A stretch of 64,000 nt of DNA from the NCBI RefSeq assembly GCF_024300825.1, contig NZ_CP101323.1, positions 3,472,001 through 3,536,000 of the forward strand, written 5' to 3'. The DNA comes from Natronomonas gomsonensis. Its GTDB lineage: Archaea; Halobacteriota; Halobacteria; Halobacteriales; Haloarculaceae. This document shows, piece by piece, positions 19,109-28,100 of the stretch. A program made the position numbers and the translations under genes. The number at the start of each line of letters is the position of its first letter. Within the stretch, counting starts at the first letter, position 1. The notes beneath the pieces are model-generated. The model had not been told where the DNA came from. It saw nothing but the letters and a program-made list of their open reading frames with translations, and ran no database searches.

Positions 19109-19498
19109 TCACCGGCGTTTTCGGAGGGTGAGCCACGCGATGTTGCCGAGTGTCGTAACGAGGAAGGCGGCGGTACTGGCAATGAGCGAGGAGGGGGCTC
19201 CGATTTCGACACTGACCAGATAGATGCCAGTGAATTCGATGGCCGCCACCGTACAGCCGACAACCACCCAGCCGATGGCTTTCCACGTCTGTTCGTACTG
19301 CGGCCACAGTTCGTTGTATGCCGTGGGGACCACGACGGCGAGCGTAATCAAGAAGAGGAAACTTCCGGAGGAATCGGACACGGCCGTATTGAACGCGTAC
19401 AACAACGGGAGCGCGACGAGGATTGCCGTGAAGACGGTGACGTTCTGCTGGGCCGTCATCCAGTCGGTAACCTTTCCAGTGGTGCTTGTGGAGGGCAT
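19109..19498 (-). CDS. Small membrane protein with four hydrophobic segments
   Basis: A 129-residue protein. After about 18 polar residues there are hydrophobic segments near residues 20-36, 47-62, 75-96 and 100-120, ending in a basic LTLRKRR tail that would remain in the cytoplasm. No motif is recognised. The gene is alone, with an AT-containing upstream region (CATAAAAC near 19527). Function unknown. Confidence 0.6.
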   Translation of the reverse strand: MPSTSTTGKVTDWMTAQQNVTVFTAILVALPLLYAFNTAVSDSSGSFLFLITLAVVVPTAYNELWPQYEQTWKAIGWVVVGCTVAAIEFTGIYLVSVEIGAPSSLIASTAAFLVTTLGNIAWLTLRKRR

Positions 19499-19699
19499 CG
19501 CACAGAACTACTCCGTTTGGAATCATAAAACTGTGTGATTCGGCTTGTCTCGGTAGCATTGGCGGTCATTCGGCCGTTGATTCCTTCGATTCTGAACGAG
19601 CGACCCACTCCATTTCATAACGATTAGGCGACAACATCAGCAACACGGACGCGTCCGATACCCTCCCATAACGCAGACGAGCGAGAGTTCTGGGGGACG

Positions 19700-19897
19700 G
19701 TGACTGTCGTGCCCTCGACGATTGTGATGCTCGTGTATCTCTTCGTGGTCGCCGGCGGTATCGTAATCGGGTTGCTGACGACCTGGTACGGACTCTCCGG
19801 TCACTTCGCCGCCGCACCCTTGGTACTTGTCGGCCTCGGCATGTATCTCACCGTGACGTTCGGCGTATCGTACGGATCGTATCGGTATGCCGTCTGA
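19700..19897 (+). CDS. Small two-span membrane protein
   Basis: A 65-residue protein starting at GTG 19700 (GTG 19709 is also possible). Two hydrophobic helices (STIVMLVYLFVVAGGIVIGLL and AAAPLVLVGLGMYLTVTFG) are joined by a short TWYGLSGHF turn. No known family. The composition and codon use look genuine, but the size makes the call uncertain. Confidence 0.5.
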   Translation: MTVVPSTIVMLVYLFVVAGGIVIGLLTTWYGLSGHFAAAPLVLVGLGMYLTVTFGVSYGSYRYAV

Positions 19898-20160
19898 TGC
19901 TACCAGCGCTATACGTTGCCGTAGCGTTCTAGAGAAGCTCTGTTGAAATCATCAGAAAGAGACAGGTTCTATCTCGGTCCGGTCAATACAGTCGCTTTAC
20001 TTATCGATTTAAATTCTTAAATGTAATTCTGGTTATAAATATGGGACTGAGTGAAGAAACTGCGCTGGCAACTCCTGAAAAAGACGCACAAACCGTGGGG
20101 TAGCCTCGAAAAAATTCAGCCTATCGGTACTATTAATATTTATCACGAAAATGCCAGATT

Positions 20161-20640
20161 GTGAATCGGAGACGATACCTTCTCGGGGTGGCTGCGGCGG
20201 TAACTAGTGTCGCAGGCTGCTCTCAGGCATCTGATGGTAACAATAGACAAGGCTCCACAGCGACCCCTACGCCATCTCCTACAGCACAACCAGAAACAGC
20301 CACGTCCCAGACTGCCGCAGAAACTCCCAAAGAAGCTGTTCGATCATACTTGACCGCGATATTCGCCGGCCAAGTGCAGGAGGCGAACGCCCTCATCCAC
20401 CCTGATGGGGAGGTTAGTGAGTACACCGAGGACGCGGCCGAACGAAATGAGGCTCTCAATCTGACAATCCAATCGCTTGAGATTACCGAAGAAAGTGAGA
20501 CCACCGCCACGGTTGACACGGTGGTCACCCTTGAAAATCCAGAAGCCGATGAGGAATCAACGAGATCTCAAATCTACTACCTCCAAACAGATGACGGCAC
20601 TTGGAAAATCTATAGTGCTGAGGAAGACGAAGCCGCATAG
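20161..20640 (+). CDS. Predicted Tat lipoprotein
   Basis: A 159-residue protein starting at GTG 20161. The N-terminus has twin arginines followed by a hydrophobic stretch and a lipobox (NRRRYLLGVAAAVTSVAGCS), so Tat export and lipid attachment at Cys20 are expected. A Ser/Thr/Pro-rich linker follows to about residue 55. The rest (KEAVRSYLTAIFAGQVQEANALIHPDG...) resembles the NTF2-like or DUF4878-like fold of small export-associated domains. Upstream TATTAATATTTAT at 20132-20144 suits a leaderless promoter. Function unknown. Confidence 0.72.
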   Translation: MNRRRYLLGVAAAVTSVAGCSQASDGNNRQGSTATPTPSPTAQPETATSQTAAETPKEAVRSYLTAIFAGQVQEANALIHPDGEVSEYTEDAAERNEALNLTIQSLEITEESETTATVDTVVTLENPEADEESTRSQIYYLQTDDGTWKIYSAEEDEAA

Positions 20641-20910
20641 CCGAGCACATCGGTAGTCGCAGTTGCCGATACGATTTCTCTATCCAAATTCATGGGTGAA
20701 ATAGCCGGCCAGTTCGCACCCTCATCGACCGACTGTTTCAGGCGGGAATTTATCTGAAGAATGGGATTCCAATAGAGCCTCTCGAGACGTATTCCTACGG
20801 GCGGCCCAGAAACTTCGGGATTTGCCCACGGGACGGCTTGTCCAAGGGGTAGAACATGCTCCGACGCTGCCGTAATCAAGCGACGCTACGTCTCAGCGAA
20901 AATCGACTCA

Positions 20911-21849
20911 CTAATCGTCGTCGATGTAGAGCCCGTATCGATAGAACTGCTCGTCGTACCAGAGTTGTTTCCCGGTCGCTGCGCTGTCGACTGCTTTGAG
21001 CCCGAGAGCGCCAAGGAGGGCGTCCAATGACTCCGAAATCGGCGCCGATTCCGTATACGTACCACGTGCAATCGCCTGTGCAAGCAGCTCTTGGGCGTCG
21101 CTCGAAAGCGCTGCTGGCGTGAGTTCGGCATCGACTCGGGAACCGAACACGACCGACCGAAACTGCGAGCGGGAGGCAGCGACCTTGATGGCGAGTGCCG
21201 TGTGTGCTGGTTCGCGGAGTTCTTCTTCGGTGACATCGACGCGATACGCCCAATTTCCGCTGTCGGTCATCGTGACGACTCGTCCGTCGAGATCGCCGGT
21301 TGCAAGTCGACTCTCGCGTTCTGCTGGCCGCCGCAATACGTAGCCGTCCCCACGGAGTACTTCGGCGGTACTCGCCTCGCCATCACTCTGGGTGTGGGTG
21401 TGGAGGATTTTGAGCACGCGGGCACTCGGCTGTGCAAGCGTGTCGGTTAAAACGGCGTCCTCGGGAACGTCTTCTTTGGAGACCGAGTCCACGCGAACGA
21501 TTTGGCGGGATTGTTTCGACCGCCCGGTGACGATGTATTTCGTCTGGTAGTACGCATCGTCGTGCTCGACGTAGGCATCCTCCGGGAGCGGTCGGTAGCC
21601 GTACGTCGTATGGCGCCCGTCCGGAAGAATCGCGGCAAGTGCAGTCCGGGCTGGCGCTCCGAATACTGCTCCATCGTCGGGCTCGTAGAGAGCGTGTTCG
21701 ATTGGGTCAACCTCGATTGAATCGATACTGAGGGTGTATTCAGTCGTCGGTTCGTTCGACCCGAACAGATCGCCGGCCGTACAGCCGGCCAGCGCGGGCA
21801 GGATCGCTGCCCCGCCGACTTGGAGGAGGCGTCGTCGTGTGGGGACCAT
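20911..21849 (-). CDS. Predicted Tat lipoprotein, 312 residues
   Basis: The N-terminus VPTRRRLLQVGGAAILPALAGC has the twin-arginine signal and a lipobox, with Cys23 as the lipidated residue. The mature protein is acidic and about 290 residues; two regions alternate strands and short helices without a recognised domain (ALYEPDDGAVFGAPARTALAAILP, TMTDSGNWAYRVDVTEEELREP). The latter part has WAYRVDVTEEEL followed by an Ala-rich helix. It lies outside the cell on the membrane surface. Substrate or partner is unknown. Confidence 0.75.
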   Translation of the reverse strand: MVPTRRRLLQVGGAAILPALAGCTAGDLFGSNEPTTEYTLSIDSIEVDPIEHALYEPDDGAVFGAPARTALAAILPDGRHTTYGYRPLPEDAYVEHDDAYYQTKYIVTGRSKQSRQIVRVDSVSKEDVPEDAVLTDTLAQPSARVLKILHTHTQSDGEASTAEVLRGDGYVLRRPAERESRLATGDLDGRVVTMTDSGNWAYRVDVTEEELREPAHTALAIKVAASRSQFRSVVFGSRVDAELTPAALSSDAQELLAQAIARGTYTESAPISESLDALLGALGLKAVDSAATGKQLWYDEQFYRYGLYIDDD

Positions 21850-22400
21850 GTCGGCCGATTCGGCTCCAATAAGTTGGAGGTGGTGATTTCAGTGGAATAG
21901 GTGACAATAAGTAATTATTCAGACACAAGTATGCCGACCTGCGTCGAAATCCCGGAGTCCGCATGAGAGATGCGGCGGCCGAAAGCGGGAGTGTGAAAAC
22001 CCACTGATTCGTTAGCAGTTCGATGGCGCGAACGATGCCTACGAAGGGTGCAACGACTCCGGGATATCTGCGTGTTCAGCAACGGTGTTGCACCCAAGGT
22101 AGGATCTCTCATACAGGGCTATTACTGTTGGGGAAGACTGTCATTTACCTTCGCGACGTAGCTGCCTCGTGGGCAGCCACGCCAGCGATTGTTATCGCAA
22201 TCATGGTCTGTTCGTTCCTGCTCGCGCTGTGTGGACTGTCCGGGCGACTTGGCGGGTTCGTCGGGAGTTGGCTAGCGACGACATTCGGTGGCCAATCGAC
22301 GGCTTCGGCTGGAGGCTGAGTGCTTGGAGGTAATCCATTGCGGAGCTAGTGCCTGAAAATCGGCAAAAAATGAATAGTGAGGGAATACACCCACGCCACG
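21850..22400. other. Intergenic region with one doubtful small ORF
   Basis: About 550 bases without a firm gene. A single open frame (22023-22319) is listed separately. The rest shows no repeats or RNA structure that I can support. Confidence 0.4.
22023..22319 (+). CDS. Doubtful small membrane protein
   Basis: The frame codes 98 residues. The first 40 (MARTMPTKGATTPGYLRVQQ...) look non-coding, but the remainder contains a plausible membrane helix (TPAIVIAIMVCSFLLALCGL) and a Gly/Ser-rich tail. If real, the start is probably a non-ATG codon near 22130-22155. There is no recognised family. Confidence 0.25.
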   Translation: MARTMPTKGATTPGYLRVQQRCCTQGRISHTGLLLLGKTVIYLRDVAASWAATPAIVIAIMVCSFLLALCGLSGRLGGFVGSWLATTFGGQSTASAGG

Positions 22401-23258
22401 ATGAAGCGGAATCGGCTCCTGAAAGCCGGCCTCGCCGTTCTCGTGGTGACGGTTGTGGTGGTTGCGGGCCTGTGGTTTCTGTTCGTTGCTACGCCGTCAC
22501 CGACTGAAAGCGACCTGAATGCAACCACGCCGGATCCAAACCTCTCGACAGCGCCACCAGAATTCACGATGACTGCGGCGGTAACGACCCAAGCTATCGA
22601 GGAGCCGTCCGATACGACGAACTGGTCGGCCAGAGTTATGTACGATTCCGACGCGGAGGAGCGTCTCGGGTGGCTCAACTCCACGATCGAGGACGGCGAG
22701 GTATCTATGGGGCAGTATCAGCGGTACTCTCAAAACGCAACTCAAGAGTACAATCGGTATCACCATCCCGAATCGGACGCCTTCGACTCCAGAGTCGATT
22801 CCATTCGTGACGACTTGGACCCGGAGACGGAGTCGCTCTCCGTCAACGACACGTCGCAAACGTACGTCCACTACCGAAAGCGACCACAAAGCCCCTTTGA
22901 GGTCGTCCCTGAGTTGATGCCTCCGCTTGGATTCATCGACCGAGTGCCGTTCGAGCACGATGGGTCGACAACGTTCAGAGGTAATCGTGTCGAGAGATAC
23001 GTACCCACCTCCGGTTGGGTTCAGACACCGGGAACTGTCGATGACGACCCCGACTGGTACATCTCGAATACGAGTGGCGAACTGTACGTGAACAAGGCAA
23101 CCGGGCATATCGTTCACGTGAACGTGTCGCTGACATCGAAACGCACTGCGATTCGCGCAGGCAAGTGGTTCGCTGAGGGCGGGGACCGAATCCAGATTCG
23201 GCTCACCGTCCGTGAGGATGTTCGGGACGATGACCTCCGGCCAGCGTGGGCGACCTAG
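22401..23258 (+). CDS. Membrane-anchored extracellular protein
   Basis: A 285-residue protein. The ATG at 22401 gives MKRNRLLK and then a single hydrophobic span (AGLAVLVVTVVVVAGLWFLF); the remainder is outside the cell. A Thr/Pro-rich linker follows, then a beta-rich region with many N-x-S/T sites (NWSAR, NSTIEDG, NATQEY, NDTSQ, NTSGEL, NVSLT), i.e. probable N-glycosylation. TSGELYVNKATGHIVHVNVSLTSK resembles the end of DUF-type outer domains of haloarchaeal lipoproteins. No enzyme motif. It is convergent with the enoyl-CoA hydratase gene. Confidence 0.65.
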   Translation: MKRNRLLKAGLAVLVVTVVVVAGLWFLFVATPSPTESDLNATTPDPNLSTAPPEFTMTAAVTTQAIEEPSDTTNWSARVMYDSDAEERLGWLNSTIEDGEVSMGQYQRYSQNATQEYNRYHHPESDAFDSRVDSIRDDLDPETESLSVNDTSQTYVHYRKRPQSPFEVVPELMPPLGFIDRVPFEHDGSTTFRGNRVERYVPTSGWVQTPGTVDDDPDWYISNTSGELYVNKATGHIVHVNVSLTSKRTAIRAGKWFAEGGDRIQIRLTVREDVRDDDLRPAWAT

Positions 23259-23264
23259 GTCGCT

Positions 23265-24023
23265 TTAGTACTCGAACTCGGGGTCGCGATCCTCTAGAAA
23301 AGCCGCTGCGGCCTCCTCTGCGTTCTCGCCGGCCCGGAGTTCGGCGTTGTACTCGCGTTCTTGGGCGTACTCCTCGACTGGCCATTCGGGTTGTCCCTCG
23401 ATGGCCGACTCTTTGGCCGCGCGGACGGCGTCGGGGCTCTTCGCGGCGATGTCGGCGGCGATAGCCTGGGCTGCAGCAGTCGGGTCGTCGGCCAGTTCTT
23501 CGACCATCCCTACCTCGTAGGCTCGTTCGGCCGAGACTGAATCGCCGGTGTAGGCCATCCGCCGGGCGATCCCGTCGGGGAAGACACGCTTCATGGGGCC
23601 GAGACCGCCGATGACGCCGACGTTTATTTCCGTGACGGCGAAATGGGCGTCCGGACTCGCGACGCGGATGTCACAAAGCGAGGGGAGGATGCACCCCGCG
23701 CCCACGGCAGGACCGTCGACGGCGGCGATGATTGGCAGGGGGAATTCATAGACCGTATCGAGCAACGAGAGGTACGTCTCGGTGTGTGCGGGTTCCTCTT
23801 CGAGGTCGTAGTCTAAGAACTCGTTGACGTCGTGGCCGGCCATGAACGTCTTCTCGCCAGCCGTCTCGAAGACGATAGCGAGTTCCTCACCACGTGGGAG
23901 CTCAGAGAGGAAGTCATCGAGCGCGCCGAGGTCCTCATAGCGCATCGCGTTCACGGGCGGTCGCGAGAGCGTGAGCGTTCCGATCCCGTCTTCTACTTCG
24001 TAGTCGATGATCGCGTCCGTCAT
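23265..24023 (-). CDS. Enoyl-CoA hydratase/isomerase family protein
   Basis: A 252-residue crotonase-fold protein. The first oxyanion-hole segment is FMAGHDVNEF, and the second GPAVGAGCILPSLCDIRVASPDAHFAVTEINVGVIGG. The Glu of TEINVG takes the position of the general acid/base. The length is standard for a single-domain crotonase. It would hydrate, isomerise or otherwise process a CoA thioester in the cytoplasm; the exact reaction is not readable. No other CoA gene is next to it, so its pathway partners are elsewhere. Confidence 0.85.
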   Translation of the reverse strand: MTDAIIDYEVEDGIGTLTLSRPPVNAMRYEDLGALDDFLSELPRGEELAIVFETAGEKTFMAGHDVNEFLDYDLEEEPAHTETYLSLLDTVYEFPLPIIAAVDGPAVGAGCILPSLCDIRVASPDAHFAVTEINVGVIGGLGPMKRVFPDGIARRMAYTGDSVSAERAYEVGMVEELADDPTAAAQAIAADIAAKSPDAVRAAKESAIEGQPEWPVEEYAQEREYNAELRAGENAEEAAAAFLEDRDPEFEY

Positions 24024-25174
24024 GAGACTCCCGTGGGTGTAGCGAATAATAAGTTTGAGCTACGATTCCGCATCGATGCTGATCAGCCGGTCGTCGTACC
24101 TGACAAACGGCATGTGAGTATCCAACATTTGGAGCGCCTTTGACATCCCTCCCTGAAGGGGTTGGCTTCCGCTCGCTATGTGTCTGCATTCAGGCCGGGT
24201 ATCTCTGCATGGTTCGTGGAGGCGTTGTCGGATCCCCTCCCGTCCTGAAGGCGGAATTTCCGCCTTGTAGAACGAAAATTGTGGATTCTGGCCGACTCCG
24301 AGCCTGGCTGCGGAACAGTGGCGAGTGCGGCCGAGGCCATCTGCACACTCGTTTATATCGGCGGACGGTCGTGTACGCACGGCGTATGGGCTGATTTCGG
24401 CCGTGTACACTCATTCGAACGCCCGCAACGTGAAGCACGTGCGATGCTGTAGGCGGGCAGTGCTCGCTGAGTCAGCTTTGAGGTACGTGGATGGTACTGT
24501 TGAGTCGCTTTTGCTGGCCTCTGTTTCTTGTCGCATGAGGCGTCAACGGCCAGCATTCGATAGCTGCGATGACACGCGTTTCGACAAGGTGTCCACTCGT
24601 TGGACGCTGGCTGATGCACTCATTTTTGATTATCTGAAACCCGCGTACACCCCCGGAAGTATGGGGGTGTATCCGCCGATTTCCAATTCTGGGATGTACG
24701 ATAATTGGGGGATATGCTTGATCGACTTCTTCTACTGTCTCCGCTTAGACGGTCTCTCTCCCCGATGGCTGATTGCAGCCTGTTTGTCTTGGCCGTACTA
24801 GTACCGCAGGCGTTCACCGTACGCACACTGCGGATGCTCGAATGAGTGTACACCTCCGTACAACCGACGTAAATGGTCTCCACCGATCAATTCCTACCTA
24901 GTAAGACTGTACAGAAGCCACGCTACTCTCGACTGAGATACTGGTCGAAGACGACCGCATGCCAATACAATCAGCTCCAGCCGTGTTCGTCGACACGCTG
25001 TGGCCCCCACGTCCAGCGGTCCGCTGTGCGGACGGAAACGGGTCTGCCCTAGGTACCGGTGGATCCCCATCATGTTGGTCGCTCACAGTTGGTTGGCTTG
25101 GGTGGAAGCCCACGTCTTGAGCCGTGGGTCACCGACGTGGACAGGTATTTCTGGGAGAGGAGTTGTTTCTGCAT
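24024..25174. other. 1.15-kb non-coding stretch with transposon-end-like and inverted-repeat elements
   Basis: No gene is supported. The stretch contains a perfect 9-base-arm hairpin (AAGGCGGAA-t-TTCCGCCTT, 24248-24266), the inverted-repeat element 24403-24853, and near 25090-25125 a run (AGCCCACGTCTTGAGCCGTGGG) that looks like the subterminal hairpin of an IS605-type end. This suggests a place of repeated insertions and deletions just upstream of the STAND gene. Confidence 0.5.
24403..24853. repeat. MITE-like element with 25-base terminal inverted repeats
   Basis: The 25 bases at 24403-24427 and the reverse complement of 24829-24853 agree at 22 positions, with the outer 16 (GTGTACACTCATTCGA) identical. 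The 400 bases between them have no credible ORF but include a perfect hairpin (TACACCCCC at 24646-24654 and GGGGGTGTA at 24663-24671). Size, lack of coding potential and long inverted ends fit a miniature inverted-repeat element. I see no clear target duplication. Confidence 0.6.
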
Positions 25175-28100
25175 ATGGTCGAAGAGCAGGCTGTCTCGCT
25201 TTTCGTCAATCTCGCTGCGACCGGCATTACAGCGGGGTCAGGGGTGGCGTCACGGAAGGCCCAGAACGTGCTTCGGCGACGGGCTCATCAAGAGGACCTC
25301 GAACATGTCGCAACCGAGTTCAGCAAAGCACTGCGGCAGTCGATTGCCGACGTCGATGCACGAACGGAGACGAACGAACTGGCTAATGTCGCCAACAATT
25401 GGGAGACAGTTATCACCGAACTTGCGGAGCTCTCAGAAGACGCCAGCCACGAAGTCCACACCCCGAGCGAGCGTGACCAACTCGACTTCTTGCTCCGATC
25501 CGATACCGAGACGGATGCAGTGCAGGAAATCGCCGAAGCAATCGCGACGGCGAAGGGCTTCGAACTCGCACAGACCCCGCAGTTGCGCGAGGAACTGACC
25601 GACGCCGTCGCCGAGGCCTACTGTGAGGCGCTGGTGGACTTCCAGCACCGCATCGCCGGGACTGACCTCGCTGACGTGTTCCAGCAGGAACTCGGATTGC
25701 ATCTCTCCGAGCAGCTTGCGGGCGCCCAGCAACGACTGACGACGCTCACCGAAATCGGCGAGCAGTTGCTGACACAGGCCGCTCGCAACGAAGGATTCCG
25801 CCAGCTGTCACCCACATACTTCCAGCGGACACCGGTCACCCCCGAGTTGTCTTGGCGGACGACGTTCAGTCTCGCTGATGTCGCCGCAGACATTCCGGCA
25901 CAGCGGACAGGTCTCGACGCAGATGTCGCCAGTCAAGAGCTGCTGGAGTCGCTTAAATCGGGGACTGACCGACTGGTTATTGGCCGGGCTGGCAGCGGCA
26001 AAAGTACGCTCTGCAAACAGGTCGCAGTCGAGTGGTACCGGGATGACGAGACTGGACCAGTATTTTATCGAGACACCGACCGGGCCGGGAGTCCGTTCGA
26101 AAGTCGCGACTCTCTCCGACAGGCGATCGAGCAAGCACAGGGCCACGTCCTCGTTGGGGTCGAAGATGTGGTGCGTTCGGATGCAAGAGCCGTGCTGCGG
26201 GTGGTGGAAGAATACGACGACGACCCGGACGTGAGCTTTCTGCTGGACGCTCGCGGCTCGGAACTGGACGAGGAGATGGGCGCACGCGCCTACGACGAGT
26301 CCATGGCACGTCGAACGCGAGCAATCATCGACGATGTGGCGCCATATCGCCTGCCGACCGTTTCGAAACCCGACGTCCAACGGGTCGTCGACGCGTTCGA
26401 GGATGCGACCGGGCGAACAGTGTCGCAGTCAGCCACAGAATTGTACGAGACGGTCCGTAGCGAAGACATCGACGGGTTCGGCGCGTTCATGCTGCTGGCA
26501 TTTCACCTGCCACTGGGGGACGACTCGGTGGACGGCGACGGACGAGCCGAAACCGGCTTGGAGGGACACGTCAGATCGCGGTATGAGACAATCCAACGGC
26601 CAACTGCTGAGCAGGCCCTCCGGGACCTCTCGCAGTTCGATCCTGACCTCTTGGCTGACGTAGCCGTGATGGTGAATCTGTTGAACGCCAGCGGCATCGG
26701 CATCTCTCCCGAGTTGGTCCACGCACTCGGGTACGAGTACGGCCACGATATCGACACGCACGATGAGATTGCCGCGATTCGCGAGGCACTGACGGGCTGG
26801 TTTCTCTATCCTGTCGAGACGGGTGAGCAGGCCCACACAACCCATCCCCTGTGGTCGACGCTGTATCTGCGTGTGCTGGCCCAAGACCATGCTGACCAAC
26901 AGGCTGATAGTCGGCGCCGGAGGCGTTCTGAGCCACGGACCGGTCGGTGTTTGGATGCCCTGTTTCGGCTCTTCGACGACACCGACCACTACGAGTCGAC
27001 AGCGCGAGAGTTTCCGCAGTCATCGGTGGTGGCGGAGATTGAAACCCACTCGACCGAGACGGCCGACGACTACGTCAGGTCGGTGATGGACCTCAGCCGT
27101 GAATGGCCGATTTTGGGTCCACTCGTTGGAACATCGGCGACGGCTCGCTATGCGTTGCCGGCGTGTTGTCCGGACAGCAGTCACCAACAGGCCCGCCTCA
27201 GTCGGGCATGGACCCACCTCCAGAACGGCTCGGTCGATCGCGCAAAATCGGAGTATGAGACGGCCCTCGAACGGTCGGACATTCTCACCCCGGGAGACAA
27301 GGTCACTGCGCTTGCCGGGCTCGGCGCCATCGCCCATCGACGGGGCGACACCGGGCAGGCAAACGAGATTCAGGAGGAGCGACTCGAGATATGCCGTCGA
27401 GCTGGGTACGCCATCGGTGAAGCCGATGCCTTAGACAGCCTCGGGAACATCGCCCTCGTGCGTGGAGAATATCAGACAGCCGAACGGTATTATCACCAAA
27501 GTCTCGAACGGTTTCAGGAGATTGGGTTTTCTATCGGTGAAGCGCAGAGCCTCAACAATTTGGGCGTCCTCGCACAGGAGTTGCGTGAGTACGAGCGAGC
27601 CCGAGACTACCACAGCCGCAGCCTCGACATCTATCGTGAAACAGGGTCGCGTCAAATGCAGGCCCGCCTCATCAGTGCGCTCGGCAGCGTCGCCAAGTCG
27701 CTTGCGGAACTTGAATCGGCACGAGAGTACTATCAGCAAAGCCTCGCCATCTGTCGTGACATCGGTGACCGCTTGGGTGAAGCGAAAAGCTTCGAAGGGC
27801 TTGGAACAGTGCGCAAGCAGGCTGGAGACAACCAGCAAGCCGAACAGTATTTCGAACGGAGCCTCGACTTGTTCGAAGCGGTTGACGACCCACGCGGACA
27901 AGCCTCGAGTCTCAACAATCTCGGCGATATCGCCAAGCAACATGAGAATCTTGAGCAGGCAGCATCGTATTACCGGAAGAGTCTCTCTCTGTGTCGTGAA
28001 GCCGGTGACCGCCGCGGTGAGGCGGGCAGCCTCAACAGCCTCGGGATTCTCGCACGGTCGCGCGGGAATTTTGAGGCGGCAAATGAGTTCTATCACGAGA

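Noticed and set aside
24325-24801. 158-residue ORF across the inverted-repeat element
   Set aside because: Residue composition is rich in Arg, Ser and Cys with no acidic bias, and it spans the inverted repeat, so it is not a believable haloarchaeal gene.
25085-25125. A fourth IS605-type element upstream of the STAND gene
   Set aside because: Only one end-like hairpin is visible and no transposase remnant, so I mention it as an end-like sequence and do not annotate an element.
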